A stretch of DNA of 64,000 bases, from contig JASSKH010000037.1 of assembly GCA_031763025.1 (NCBI GenBank), forward strand, positions 1,364,001 through 1,428,000. Reading direction: 5' to 3'. The notes beneath the pieces are model-generated. The model had not been told where the DNA came from, did not search any database, and saw only the letters and a list, made by a program, of their open reading frames with translations. The translations under genes were made by a program, and so were the position numbers. Origin of the DNA: Macrocystis pyrifera. Taxonomy: Eukaryota; Sar; Phaeophyceae; Laminariales; Laminariaceae. Numbering within the stretch: the stretch's first letter is position 1; each line of letters starts with the position of its first letter. Positions 35,331-47,144 of the stretch are shown here, piece after piece.

Positions 35331-35445
35331 GACGTACAGTTATGTATATTCATACAGTAGTACCAAAATCAATGCAGATCCACCATTCTTTACCCATCAA
35401 GCTGCAAGGTAACCATGCCTTTGCTGTCTCTGACACAAGCTGTAC

Positions 35446-35634
35446 ATGGTTGCCCCGTGTATCAGCTGTTCGTTTTGCGGCGACCACTACTCTCGTCCCT
35501 TCGAGGTAAAGCGCGCGATTGGCAGTATCATGCCGGCTTCCGGCAGCGCGCCTGTAAATCAGGAAACGCCGAAGAAGCAGAAAACGTCGCGCCTTGCGCA
35601 GTCGACACTTTTTGCGAAAAATAGTTCGTTGTGA
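35446..35634 (+). CDS. Unassigned 62-residue ORF with CxxC pair
   Basis: Reads MVAPCISCSFCGDHYSRPFE, then VKRAIGS and a Lys/Gln-rich end with QSTLFAK. CISCSFC followed by H suggests a zinc-binding stub such as those at the start of BED-type transposase proteins, but this is only a resemblance. It lies about 650 bp behind the last exon of gene 2. Confidence 0.2.
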   Translation: MVAPCISCSFCGDHYSRPFEVKRAIGSIMPASGSAPVNQETPKKQKTSRLAQSTLFAKNSSL

Positions 35635-36124
35635 AAACAAAATGCTATTCATAGAATTACCGGACCTCGGTGATCGCTTCGGCTTCCCAGCGACTTTGAC
35701 GACGCCACTTAATACGTTCAAGATCGGGACACTTTGTGTCCCTTGCTAGGTTTGCCGTTTGACCAGGTACTCGTTGGTACTCACGTGTGTTGAATGTTGA
35801 ATGCTTACTGTAGAGATAGAAGAAGAGCAGCTTTATTCTTTTCGAGCACGATGAGAGACGGAGAGCAAGGCTCGTGCCTTGCCGGAAAACCGAAGGATTT
35901 CCATCCAAGATGCGCCTCCCAAGTACTACAAATATGATTCCAATACCTGAACCCAGGCAATTACCGACCTTTCGGCCTCATTCAAAGCAGTACCATAACA
36001 CAGCCTCCTTTCGTGAGAGCCGAGTGCTGGCGCGACGCGAAACAAAGCACTACCACCGTATATATCTACAACGCACAAGATAACACACCCCGTTTGACTA
36101 TTAATATCGAAGATGTTTTTCTCG

Positions 36125-36800
36125 ACAACGGGGAGGGCGCACTGAGTACGCCGAGCGAAGCCACCATTTTAGTTGTGTGCCCCCTCCTTGTGTTGCAGAA
36201 AGTCGATTGAATCAAACCCCGGCCCTCACGTGTCGATCTGCTGTTTCAGTGCACGAAATGGTACTGGCCGACATCATTGGACATCGAGCCTGCTGTACGT
36301 ATTATCGTCTCGTCGACCCTGGTAGCATCCAGGGGAGTCACCGGCCAGTAGTCAATCGCGGGGGAAATATTGGAAAACGCGCGAACGGTTCACGCAGCTT
36401 GCAAAGTTGACTATCGACCGATCTGCCGATCGGTTGAACTCACAGCTGGCGTGCTTTTTTATTATTAATAGGTCGGTTTGTAAGTCCGCCCCAAGGGGTG
36501 TGGTATCCTGCGCTGGCTTTGAAATTAGTCCAAGGGGGTGTTTCACCTTAAATTTTGCGGAAAAAAAAAAGTTGTCGTGAAAAATATGGCGACTAGTAAT
36601 AACATAAAACACCGGGCCTCAGTGACCGCTGCGGCCACCCTACGCTTGCAAACTCCTTCACTGGTAACCGTGCATTGGTATAACAAAAAAAGACACACAC
36701 ACACCGGACAATTTCGACGCCAATTTTCCCGAGTGCAAACGCCGAGCAAAGCCACCATTTTTCTTTGTTGTGTGTGTCCCTTGTGTTTGAGAAAATCGAC
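36125..36800. repeat. Direct repeat pair around ACGCCGAGC-AAGCCACCATTTT
   Basis: About 90 bases at 36,135-36,220 recur at 36,725-36,815: GCCGAGCGAAGCCACCATTT versus GCCGAGCAAAGCCACCATTT, then TTGTGTG, CCTTGTGTT and AAATCGACT. Confidence 0.65.
36330..36465 (+). repeat. Dispersed repeat, plus-strand copy
   Basis: Counterpart of 16,265-16,390 in the opposite orientation. It includes GGCCAGTAGTCAATCGCGGG and GCAGCTTGCAAAGTTGACTA. Confidence 0.75.
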
Positions 36801-36971
36801 TCAAAAAAATCGTCCAAGCTGGTGTGCTATCTTGCATCGACTTCGGAGTTTGTCCGAGAGTGTGTGTTCTCTCAAGTGTAATACCGTAGATTATTTTTCA
36901 TTCTACCCTTTTTTACTGGTGACTACCTGCGCCATAGACCGCGCCGGAAACACCCCACAAGTGCGTACGTA

Positions 36972-37394
36972 CTACTTTCGTCGTTGCCGTGAGTTGTAAT
37001 GTTTCGAGTGATCTGAAACAAGCGACACCTCAAGGGCGACGAGCAATCGTCGAAACCTGTATTTTTCCGTGCTATCCACCGCAGCCATTCCAATGGCCCA
37101 AAAGACAGCATGTATACATTTCCATTCCGAACTGTCCAAGATCAGAGTCTTGCCCTTGTCAAACGTCAGGAAGGACTGCAAGCTCACACGCGTGCCCATG
37201 GGAAAACCCTGGGCAGCGGGCAGGTGCTGCACGCACAGAACGACGAAACCTCCCTGCCCCACGTTGATGAGCCTTGGGAGGGACAGCCGTTCCCGCGACA
37301 GCAGTTGCCCCTCATATCCCTGCACCGTGAGGTACGACAGCGTCTCCGCTTGTCGGTAGAAGTCCCAGTGAGATCGAATCGCCAACGGCCACAC
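36972..37394 (-). CDS. Unassigned 140-residue minus-strand ORF
   Basis: Reads MWPLAIRSHWDFYRQAETLS, then LINVGQGGFVVLCVQHL and FLTFDKGKTLILDSSEW, ending in basic residues. Composition is balanced and hydrophobic patches alternate with charged ones, unlike most frames here. No motif identifies it. It lies just outside the TAACATAATGTTA-rich domain and could be a transposon fragment. Opposite-strand frames of similar length overlap it, so coding status is uncertain. Confidence 0.22.
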   Translation of the reverse strand: MWPLAIRSHWDFYRQAETLSYLTVQGYEGQLLSRERLSLPRLINVGQGGFVVLCVQHLPAAQGFPMGTRVSLQSFLTFDKGKTLILDSSEWKCIHAVFWAIGMAAVDSTEKYRFRRLLVALEVSLVSDHSKHYNSRQRRK

Positions 37395-37460
37395 GGCTAC
37401 CCCCCCTACGGTGGGGGGAACCTTGAGGTGAATGTAATAAAAGAGAGTATTAATAGTAAA

Positions 37461-37650
37461 TTACTATTAATGCAGTGAACTGCTGCGCACGTATCTTGTC
37501 CAAACGTCGGACAACGTAACAGTCGGACAACACTTGTCTACGTTACGGGACCGATTACTATTAATACAGTGAACTGCTGCGCACGTATCTTGTCCAAACG
37601 TCGGATAACGTAACAGTTGGGCAACACTTATCGACGTTATGGGACCTAAC
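37461..37650. repeat. Two tandem 94-bp units
   Basis: TTACTATTAATGCAGTGAAC at 37,461 and TTACTATTAATACAGTGAAC at 37,555. Each goes on to CTTGTCCAAACGTCGGA and GTAACAGT. Confidence 0.9.
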
Positions 37651-37928
37651 GTTGGGACGTGGTAACGCACTATAGCACTGGAGGGGCAATCACGGTAACG
37701 TGGTAACACAGTGTGAACTGGAAAACCACGAACGTGCACACACCTGAACATTATGTTTCTGCTCGATCTCGTCCAGCTCTGGTACAGTAATATTATGTTA
37801 CACTGTGATCCATGCTTGTACTAACACTGGAACACAATGTTAGGATTTCGTGTATATGCATACATTATCACTTTAACATGCCCAGATCGATATCCGCAGA
37901 TGTACGCAACATGATAACATAATGTTAT

Positions 37929-38190
37929 TGTTAAGTGTGTGGCAGTATGGACCTAGGGACCGACTACTGCTAGCAGGTTGATGCCTTTGGTTCTGTTCTG
38001 GTTACTCACACGAGGTGCTTGACAATGTTATAAGCTCTTGTATTGGTTGCTGTTTGCCTCGCCATATGTCTTCTGAACGAAGGGGCGAGGCGCTCATCAG
38101 AAAAGCAGGCGATAACGCCTGCCAGGTATGATGAGGGGACGATTGCTATAAATCATAACGCCGCAGCAGGGGAGAAGGGATACCATAACA
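37929..38190 (+). repeat. 5' LTR
   Basis: Direct repeat of 39493-39753, sharing GACCGACTACTGCTAGCAGG and AGGCGATAACGCCTGCCAGG. Confidence 0.85.
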
Positions 38191-39492
38191 CTAGCCCACC
38201 CTGAAGGGCCGTATATGCAGATTCATAGAAAACTCAAGCATGAACAAACACAATCCGGATAATTCGGAGAATGGATCGAAGATGCGGCACTTCACAACCC
38301 ACTCTCATACCTTTACCTTGCAAGGCGGTAGCCGATTGCACGTGGACACTGCGAATCAGACAACAACAAGTCCGCGCGAAGGTAGAAGCCGCTTCTGCCA
38401 CCGACGACGACTGCCGCTCGGTCGTCGAGTCCACCGCGGCCGAGGTCACGCACCTGCCAAAGCAACTCGACGTTGCCGAACGCGCCAAGGTGAATGCCAT
38501 CTACGCCCGGGAGAAATCCCGCAAGACCAAGGCGGCCGTCGACCGCGAGGCGCTGGAGCGGATGCGCTCCAACGCACCCTCTACACCGCTTCCACGTCCC
38601 TCGCCCGGCATCCCGGCCTGCCCTTTCAACTACATGCCAACTTCGTTCGACTTCACCTTCGTGCATCTGCCAATCTCCACCATCGCCACGCACACCCAAA
38701 CCGCCTTCCGCCCCGAGGACGCGAACGTGGTGTACTCTGCGGGACGCTCCCTTTTGGCTTTCATGGAGGCCTTCCCCATGGGTACATTGGACATGGTGCT
38801 GACGAGCCCCGACGCTTCGTTGCCAACAGCAACAATAAATGCGGCCTGCGACCTCCTGTTCGCCCTCCGTAAGGCGCACCAACACGCCTTACGCACTCCC
38901 ATCTGGCCGGACGGCGCTCTCCCTGCCACCAACCTCGCCATGAACCGCAAACGCGGTTCGCGCGGCGTGGACTACAAGGGTCACCATGACCGCGGTGGCG
39001 GGCGCCTCTTCCTTCCGCAGCTCCTCTTTGCGTAGCGCTTCGTCCTCGACGGGGCCGAAGTCACGCAAACTGAGCAAGGACCCTCGCCAGCGCTCTGCCC
39101 CCGCCAAAGCAGACGCCAACGACACCGACTCGAACGTCGCTCAGCTTATCCCAGGCAAGTGGTTCCTTCCCTTCTCGATGTTTATTCCGGTGGTGGCCTC
39201 CACCCCTGTCACGTAGCGAACCGGCCGCCGACGACCGTGCGCTACCGTTGTCCTCGACGACCGGGCACATGCGTCAGGCAACTGTCACAGCTATCGCAGC
39301 AAGGAGTGACGCAGCCCACGATGCTGCCGTAAAACGTGCTTATGCCAACATCAACGTCCACAAAACAGAACGTGTTACACCTATGTCGTTTCACGCAGCT
39401 CTCGACAAAACCGACGCAGCAAACCAGTTGACACGTAGTGTCAAAAATCAGACCTCGAACAGGTGCCAAAAGGGTCCTGCCGACGACGCCAG

Positions 39493-39753
39493 TGTTATGT
39501 GTAAGGCAGTATGGGCCCAGGGACCGACTACTGCTAGCAGGTTGATGCCTTTGGTTCTGTTCTGGTCACTCATACAAGGTGCTTGACGATGTTGTAGGTT
39601 TTCGTATTGGTTGCTGTTTGCTTCGCCAGATGTCTTCAGAACGAAGGGGCGATGCGATCATCAGAAAAGCAGGCGATAACGCCTGCCAGGTATGATGATG
39701 GACGATTGCTGCAAACCATAACGCCGTAACAGGGGAGAAGGGATACCATAACA
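39493..39753 (+). repeat. 3' LTR
   Basis: Direct repeat of 37929-38190; ends GGGATACCATAACA and is followed by TTAT. Confidence 0.85.
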
Positions 39754-39942
39754 TTATTGTCTACGCAGCGATAGACACGTTAGACATAACACACTAGCAT
39801 AATGTCACCCTCAAGAGGAGGGCTACACAAAACACCCTAACATAACGTTACCATGTTAGCCAGCACTACTATTACCTAACATTGTGTTACAAAGAACACA
39901 CTAACATAACATAACGTAGTGGCCAACACTACTAATGTTATA

Positions 39943-40290
39943 AGAGATACCCTGGGCTGGGTAATCGATCGGTCTTTTACCCCTATATCTCAGTAGGCAC
40001 ACCTTCACATGTGGCGTCGACGGCAGGACACGGGTTCGAACCTCACTTCGAACGTTTTTTTTTTATAGAAACGCTTGCGTGTGCGTCCCTAAAAACACAT
40101 CTCCCTGGTTCCCCAGGTAATGAAACGAAGCGGGTAGGTCAGCGTACAGACGTATACACGGTTCCGACGCCCCAAAGATCCCGCCGTTCAGAGGGGGGGG
40201 GAGAGTGTCATAAGGATTACCCTGGGCTGGGTAATCGATCGGTCTTTTACCCCTATACCTCAGTAGGTACGCCTTCACACCAACACTACG
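39943..40290 (+). mobile_element. tRNA-headed SINE, family 2, copy a
   Basis: TATCTCAGTAGGC (A box) and GGGTTCGAACCTC (B box) give a tRNA-like head. The motif ATTACCCTGGGCTGGGTAAT occurs at both 39,950 and 40,219, so the head is repeated at the far end, as in a dimer. It sits in the TAACATAATGTTA-rich domain. Confidence 0.8.
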
Positions 40291-41574
40291 TTATTCGGAC
40301 CCCCCGTCTGATTGCCTTAGGATCGGATAGTGTAATATTTAACATATGCTAGCAACGATACAGTCTTAGTCTTAGCCGACCGATATGTAACAATATAATA
40401 GGATGCTAGCCTAAATGCGAAGGTCTCTCTAACATTAGGTTACGGTGTTGCGGTCAGTAAATATCTTATTTTAGCATTCCGTTACTGCTGTGTTACCATA
40501 ATAATAAATCCGGGCCTAATATTATGTTCTGATTTACCGTTGGGGCCGAAGCCGCTCCAACGTAATGTTGTGACGTTACCCTTTGGTTCTTCCCGGGATC
40601 TAACACGTGTTGCCTGTGTTAATGGTAAAGCGGCGTTGCCGAGTAACATAATGTAGCCGTGTTATCCAATTTCGCCGACATCCCAGTAGGGGACACCTAC
40701 AAAAAGCTCTCCATGAGGGGAGGTCAACATAGTATCCCGGGGGTAAAAAAACCCTTCCATATTTTAGAGACCCCAAAAACAGAGGATATTTATGATGTAT
40801 CCCCGCAACCCAAACGCATAAAAAAAATAGGAAACCCCGCCAGTACGTTATCCATCTATAACGTAATCTACATACTCGCACGTACGAGCTAACACAGCAG
40901 TAACATATTTGTTATGTTAGATGGGAATGTACAGTACGTTATCTGCAAACTTGTGCTGCTGCATAAATTGTATACGAGCTAACACATTAACATAATGCTA
41001 GTGTTTTTGTCGATCATGTACGTTGTCTGTTCGACGTAAGTTATGGTAGCAAGACTTTCGTTACCCTTACCTAACGTCGCTCGATACGAACTGCTGCTGC
41101 GGCTGATACGGTAGCAGAATGTTAACGATATATACATCGGCCATATACGCCATCCCTCTAACGTGTGTTACGGTAGCCACTAGGAATTTCGCCAACACAT
41201 CAACATAGTGTTGCGTCAGCGTTTTTTATGGGCATGTATGTTATCGGTCTAAAGTGTGTTATGGTAGCGAGCAATAACCCCGCTAACATCCTAACACAAC
41301 GTCACTCGCTATGGGCTGATGTCGCTAGCACTGTAACATAAAGTTGACGTTAAATTGACCATGCGCGTTCTCCCTTGAACGTGTGTTACGATAGCAACCA
41401 GGAATTCTGCTAACACACTAACACAGTGTTACTCGCTATGGGCTGAATACCCTAACACCGTGACATAATCACGGCGGTCAATACGGGATCAAGGTAACAC
41501 TCTAACAAAAAGTTACGCGATCGCCTGTCATTATCGTAACACACTAAGATCAACCATTATGGTGAATTATTTCT

Positions 41575-42009
41575 GGGCTCCAGGAACTGAGTTTTTAGGC
41601 CGAATATATGCGTTTTAATCGGCAGGGCGGTCGAAAACACCGGTAGACTCCTCAGAATGCTCCCCGGCGTTTTCCGATAATTTTCGTGAACAGTTTTCCG
41701 TTTCTCCAGAGTCCTAGTTTGATTTTGGGAGCAGCCAATCAGTTTTCTCTGGAGGGTCAAAAACAAGACTGTTTGTCAGATCTGGGGCCAGAAATATTGG
41801 ATCTATGAATATTTTTGGTGAAACATCATGATGTTCTCAGAACTCGCAATACGGGCGAGCAGTCAAACTACGACTCTGGAGAACGGAAAACTGCTCAAGA
41901 ACGCGCTCGGAAAACTAAGGGGAGCATCCTGAGGAGTCTACCGGTGTTTTGGACAGTTCCGCCGAGTAAATCGCGGGTTTCCGGCAAAAATCCCCAGTTC
42001 TGAAAGCCC
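41575..42009. mobile_element. Foldback-like element with TIRs of about 140 bp
   Basis: The left arm (CACCGGTAGACTCCTCAGAA, TTTCCGTTTCTCCAGAGTC) is the reverse complement, with scattered changes, of the right arm (TGAGGAGTCTACCGGTGTTT, GACTCTGGAGAACGGAAAAC). The outer ends are GGGCT and AGCCC. About 150 bp separate the arms. No transposase is present. Confidence 0.8.
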
Positions 42010-42344
42010 TTAGAACATTTCCAACGATAATTGGTCTAACACTATGTTATCACAAAATCCAGAAAGTAGTGGTAACGTAATTTTACGTTTTTTTTTCGCT
42101 GATGCCAAACATTAACATAAAACGTCAAGTGTTACGTTATCCGAAGTGTGATCTGGTCACAACAACGGCAGCAGTACGAAGCGTACGCTCGTATTATACA
42201 ACCATCCAACTTTAGAAACAGAACACCTCTTGGAGAAAGTAGGCAAATGCCATTCATTGACGCTGCTGTGCTGTATTTCGCCCCAGTAACATATGATGCG
42301 GATAATAGTAGACGTCAATTTCGGGCGGGGTCGGCAATTGTCTA

Positions 42345-42430
42345 ACCAAGGAGACGCTACTAACCTTTTCGCGGCTTCGATTGTCAAACATAGAGACAAT
42401 ATCGCAACAGGCCACAATCTCACTCCGTTC
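42345..42430. repeat. Block W, copy 2 (segmental duplication)
   Basis: Counterpart of 11,880-12,030; see the CCTTTTCGCGGCTTCGATTG match. It stands downstream of gene 2 and upstream of block U copy 2. Confidence 0.55.
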
Positions 42431-42464
42431 ACGACTACGGCACCTACCGGGCCCACGACTACTG

Positions 42465-42605
42465 AGCAGCAGCAACGTCGTGTTTCTACTACTCATACCG
42501 CCGCTGTACCAAGCGCGCAGGGCTTGTCTTGTCTTGTGTCTTGTGTCCTAGCCAGCTCTCGGTGGTTATGGAAAAGCTGCTTCGAGCTCAAGGAATTTGC
42601 TGTGC

Positions 42606-42636
<31 letters not shown>

Positions 42637-43140
42637 GTTCATCACTTTTACTTTCCAGCCCACTCGTAGGAGGTTTTACCCTCGACGATCTTCTGGACAA
42701 GCCGTGGTCACAGGTGTCGTCCCTTCTCCCCCCCGGTACGTGCCTTTAGTTTTTATCGCGCATAGGGTTCAGCATTCCCACTGCTCGTCGACTTTCATCG
42801 AATGTACAGCTAACTCACGCTCTCGCGCTTTCCGCTAATCAAATTTATGCAAGAAAAAGTCCCTACGAGCATGCACTCGGTGAGACTCGAACTCACGAAA
42901 TTGATCTTGATAGGCTCGCGGACCACCTACCAAGCCACCGGGGACGCCGGCGTTATAGAGCACAAGAAAACAGCTGTTTTTGGGAAGTCACTTCACGCCA
43001 TTGACGGTTACAGAAGCTACCGGGCTCGCCACTGCTCGAAAACATCAGCGTTGTGCTTCTACCACTCATGTCGCCGCTGTACCAAGCGGGTAGGAGTTAT
43101 TGTCTTGTGTGTCGTGCTCTGAGCAGCTGGTGCTTTCAAA
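42465..43140. repeat. Direct repeat split by a SINE
   Basis: CTACTACTCATACCGCCGCT, GTACCAAGCG and TTGTCTTGTG at 42,487-42,545 recur at 43,057-43,115 with small changes. SINE family 1 copy b lies between them. Confidence 0.65.
42609..42943 (-). mobile_element. tRNA-derived SINE, family 1, copy b (minus)
   Basis: Reverse orientation: the T-run at 42,609-42,636 is its A tail, and CCACCTACCAAGCCACC at its right end is the A box. The body ACAAGCCGTGGTCACAGGTG matches copy a. The long pure tail suggests a young insertion. Confidence 0.85.
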
Positions 43141-43384
43141 ACCAGTTCGGTGTGTACGTTTCGCGTACGCGTGTCTCTCTTCCGGAGCTTGCTTTGGGGG
43201 GGGGGAGGGTTGCCAAGAGCCTGCAATGGCGGGGGTTTATATCCGAGCGGCGGCGTATTTAAATTCGGCGGACTTTTTTTTCAGTTTTAGGGTGAAAATA
43301 AAAGTGAATCCCTATAATAAATCAGTGGAAAACTACCCACCCACCCCTTTCAGGTATTCGTATTCCTGGGACTTTACAGGCTTT

Positions 43385-44660
43385 CCCGAGGGTAATACCA
43401 TAACACTAGCCCATCCTGATGAGCCGTATATATACCAGGCAAGCATGAATATGGTGACATGGTTAGGATCGTTACTACCTAGACCCAAGACGTTTTTTTT
43501 GTCGCGTCTAGAGGAAAGTTCTCGGATCACGTTTTTTTTTGTTCGCTTTTCGCAGGATTTTTTCAGCCCCGGTCAAAATACCTAAAAAATAGTTTCCCAT
43601 ATTGCGGAAAAGTCCCGCATCGTCGCAGAACATCTGGCAGGCGCACGGTTTGAGCCGTGTGCGCCGTGTCGCTACTCGCCACTGAACAGGACAGATCAGG
43701 GTCATGTCCAAGGTCATCTCCAAGGCCATCCGTAGAGTCATTCCCAGGCCGTGGCTGATCGCAGAAAGCGCCGTGCACCACGAGAGCTCTATTCGTCCAG
43801 TCGACAGAATCGACTCACCGACATAGTCGAGATCAACACGAAATCACAAGTTATTTTCAGGTCGTGGAGGGCTTTGTCGTCCCAGAAGTTTATTTAAGCT
43901 ATGCTCGCGAGGTACGTCGAGGTAGGGTCGCCTTTTCTGCATTAACAGTAGTAGTATTAATAGGAGTCGGGGCACCTCTAGCGGCACGATCAAGCGGACG
44001 GCCTCCGCGCGCGCCGCTGGTTTTGACGATTCGATCAGATGGACGAGCGTTGCAGCCTCATGAAACATGATACCAGGCGATAATAGGGCCCACCGCTTTT
44101 TTTTCGCGTTTCCGTAAATTTTCCGCGAAACGAGGAGAATCAAAACGGCCTGTCTATGACGATCCTTGCACCTTGATAGTAAATGTTTATGAAGGTGTTG
44201 TTCCTGGTGCCTAAAGCCAACCCTCTGACCCAAACCCGATCCCGAACCCTGTACCAGTGATCATTGCTTGGATGCTGTGCTTGGAAATACCCCAGTAGTA
44301 GGTTGATTCGTTGATTCGGCTGACTCAGGATGGTTTGGCTTGGAAAGACTGCAACTTGATTGAACCGCCTAAAATATACCCCTTAGCCAACCAGAGGGCG
44401 TAAATGGCTACCTTAGGAAGATTCGCCTCACTATCAGTATGCGACTATTAATGCTACTGCAAATATACGTAGAAGATTTGAGGAAAAACCGGTTCCACGA
44501 ACTTCTAGAACACGAATCGCAGATGCGGCTCCTCAAACCCTCCGAGGCTATGATGCCTCATGAAGGAACGCCCAATGGAGGAAAGGAAGGAGGTCAACTC
44601 GTAAGGGGCCCGAAACACGTCAGACGCTGTCCTGCCGACGACGCCAACTGTTAGGAGATT
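43385..44660 (+). mobile_element. Remnant related to the LTR element at 37.9 kb
   Basis: ACCATAACACTAGCCCATCC at 43,395 matches the junction between 5' LTR and interior of the 37.9 kb element. GTCCTGCCGACGACGCCAAC at about 44,628 followed by TGTTA matches its interior-to-3'-LTR junction. The sequence between is not clearly similar, and full LTRs are not seen. It is probably an old, broken relative. Confidence 0.4.
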
Positions 44661-44853
44661 TCCTGGGGGAAACACGTATCTTCCTCAAAGTTTTCCTATC
44701 AAACAGCACGCCCGCGTTGTCACTCGCTTGTGCTTGATTGTAAGAGCTATAACGGATGCGGCCTTCAGGAAATATCTTGCATACATCCCCGGGTTCCATG
44801 AGTCTTCAGCAATGCTGGCTCTGAGCTTAAAGTCCGCTGATGACCACAGAGTT

Positions 44854-45608
44854 TTATTGCATCCAACTCGGGCGGATAAGGTCTGAAAGACGGATCGGCT
44901 TCGCCTCTCCTTGCACCCTTGTTCCCTGTGCGTATAGGCCTTTCAAGTGATACGCCATCCCTTTACCGTATTCCTTGATCCTGGGCTTTACATACCATCT
45001 AGGGCAATGATAGTCGACTACTATAGGATCAGAAAACAGAAAAAAACTGGGGGTCGCCTTTGTGGTGATGAAACCCACCCAAGGCCCTGGCGTCTTGTTT
45101 TTTGCTCCAAAACCCACCAGGCGTAACTATATACGTGCTTTTCGACACAGCACTCTGAATTCTCAATCTTACAGAGCACAGGTCACCTCAGAACTTAGGG
45201 GGCATATGCTCCGCGGAGCAGATATTGCTCGGTGGCAAGTTTGTGGCAAGTTTGTGGTGAGATTGTGGCAAGCTTGAGGGTCATGGGCGGTCTGTGTCTG
45301 GAGGGGGACGCAAGGGCCTGTTCCGTTTCTGTATCAACGTTTTTCTGCAGAAAGCAGGAATTATTTTCCGATTGGAAAAGAGTTGATTCAAAAATGGATC
45401 TGGCGCTCACATCTTGAGCGAGATTTACAAACACGCACCACCAACGACCCTCAAACTTGGCAACAAGGACTCCCAGAACCATGGAGTAAGTACCCTTGGA
45501 AGTTATAGCTTGATCAGTGCTCTGTGAGCGAAAAGTACGTTTTGTTCTGTGGCCAGCATACAAACAAGACCCATCACTACCGACGGCACTGGTCAAGGGT
45601 TTCTGCAC
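44854..45608 (-). other. Minus-strand coding remnants of unknown family
   Basis: Two minus frames (137 and 87 residues) have protein-like composition. They lie just beyond the tyrosine-recombinase remnant on the same strand and may belong to the same element. No domain is recognised. Confidence 0.3.
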
Positions 45609-45949
45609 AATAAAAGGAGAGCCTGTTTTGTTTTTGGTTCTCCAATCTCATCGTAGTTGGCCTTAACATCACCAAACCAGTTTTCTGTACTCCCCTAGAT
45701 GTTTTGCTTCTCTAACACCCGTCGAGTCCTTGTTTCTTGTTTCTTTCCAGAGTTCAACTTTAACCATGCTCGCCCTATCCAATATGTGTGTCCCCTTTTA
45801 CCCCAATCACGCCTCGTGTATTATTAGCATTGAGCACCGCTCCATAAGCCCCAGAATTTCGTTGTTCAATCTTCCGGTTTGATCTGCTTTCATGAATCTA
45901 AAATTGTCCACTGAATGTAAGCCCGTTGCCCTACACTGAACCCCACCAG

Positions 45950-47140
45950 TTTTATACAACCTCGTACAACTCAAAATGTAAACATATGTCCACCAAATGC
46001 AGGTTGCCACCTCTTCGCAGCCTGCTCTTTCAAGACTTCAACTCTCACACCTTCCCCACATTGTCCCTTATCTTGGCCGAGTACCTCCAGCATCTGCACC
46101 ATGCGCCAATCCTCGGGAAACTCTTTTCTCCTCACCCTTTCATACGTCGTGAATGCACCACTCTTCCACCTCCCTTCTTGTTGGACCACCCAAGCCTGTA
46201 AACCCGACGCTGCCATTCTAGTGGTCCCCCCAACCCTACCTGTAGTGCATACTCCCCCGATATCAAACCTTGTGTCTCAATCAATTTCCTTGACGCTTTG
46301 CTTGTGCACGAGTCCAAACTTGCCTACACGATTTAGCCGCATACGTCGCTATTGGTTACCTCTAGGATATTCTTTCAACCGTCGAATCCATCCAATGGTC
46401 CTGTTCTTTGCATCCCATCAGATACTCCGTTCCACTCCCAAGCGATTCTTGAAGTGCAAATCACCGTTTTCTTGAGTGAAATAACCGCCCCGAACCGTTT
46501 TTGATCTCCTTTCGACGCTTGAAAACGAACTTCCACCCTACCTACACACCTCTACAAGGCAGACACAGCAGTTACAGCGAACTGTGCTAGTCCCAAGAAA
46601 AAACGCATGTGTCCTCTTGCTGTTTCAAATCCTCATGGATGTTCCCATTGGTACACGCGTAAAGTTCTGACGCTCTACATAGGTCACCTCAAATGCCAAC
46701 CGCAACACTTCTTCTCCTTCTTCGCACTCCTTCGCAAGGCGTGACCATTATTTCCAGCGACACCGCAAGACGCATTCGCGGTGCCTCCTCTTTCTAGGCT
46801 ACCCCCCCCTGCAATTCCTTTCTTCACAGACTTGATGAGATGGTTCTTCTTATAGAGGTGATTCACGCCAAGCCCTTCGGCGGGAATACTGAATAGCGGT
46901 CAACTTTCCGCCAAGGGTTGACACTTTGTTCCCTCTCGAGCAATACACCTATGCCAAGTGCTTTGATTCACATTTCGCGACCGTCTCCTGCCCCCACCCC
47001 ACGACATATTTTTTCAAGCTGCTGCATAAACTTTGCTCGTCGACGAAGCAACTCCAAGCTCCGATAGTACGACCGCAAGATCTCCGAACAATTGTTCGCC
47101 AAACTTCAGCCGAACCATTCAGCCTTCAATAGTCAGAGCG
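45950..47140 (-). mobile_element. Tyrosine-recombinase element remnant (Crypton- or DIRS-like)
   Basis: The minus strand at 45,971-46,216 has a GRWKSGAF...Y segment typical of the C-terminal catalytic part of tyrosine recombinases. Weaker N-terminal-domain-like pieces lie toward 47.1 kb. The element is clearly broken, with several interruptions, and looks old. Whether it was a Crypton or a DIRS-type retroelement cannot be told without its other genes. Confidence 0.45.
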
Positions 47141-47144
47141 CCAG

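Larger units (their letters stand above)
37929..39753 (+). mobile_element. Non-autonomous LTR retroelement with both LTRs
   Basis: Two direct LTRs of about 262 bp (37929-38190 and 39493-39753) begin TGTTA and end TAACA and are roughly 90 percent alike by eye. TTAT stands on both sides, so it inserted whole. The 1.3 kb inside is GC-rich and holds one long open frame (38271-39035) of unknown, possibly gag-like, kind. No protease, reverse transcriptase or integrase is seen. The LTR divergence suggests it is not recent. Confidence 0.8.
37461..42145. repeat. TAACATAATGTTA-rich domain
   Basis: Throughout this 4.7 kb the words AACATAATGTTA, CTAACAC, GTGTTACG and GTAACGT recur at irregular spacing. 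They are rare elsewhere in the window. The LTR element, SINE family 2 copy a and the long-TIR element interrupt it. It looks like a degenerate satellite or one large repeat that took later insertions. Confidence 0.55.
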
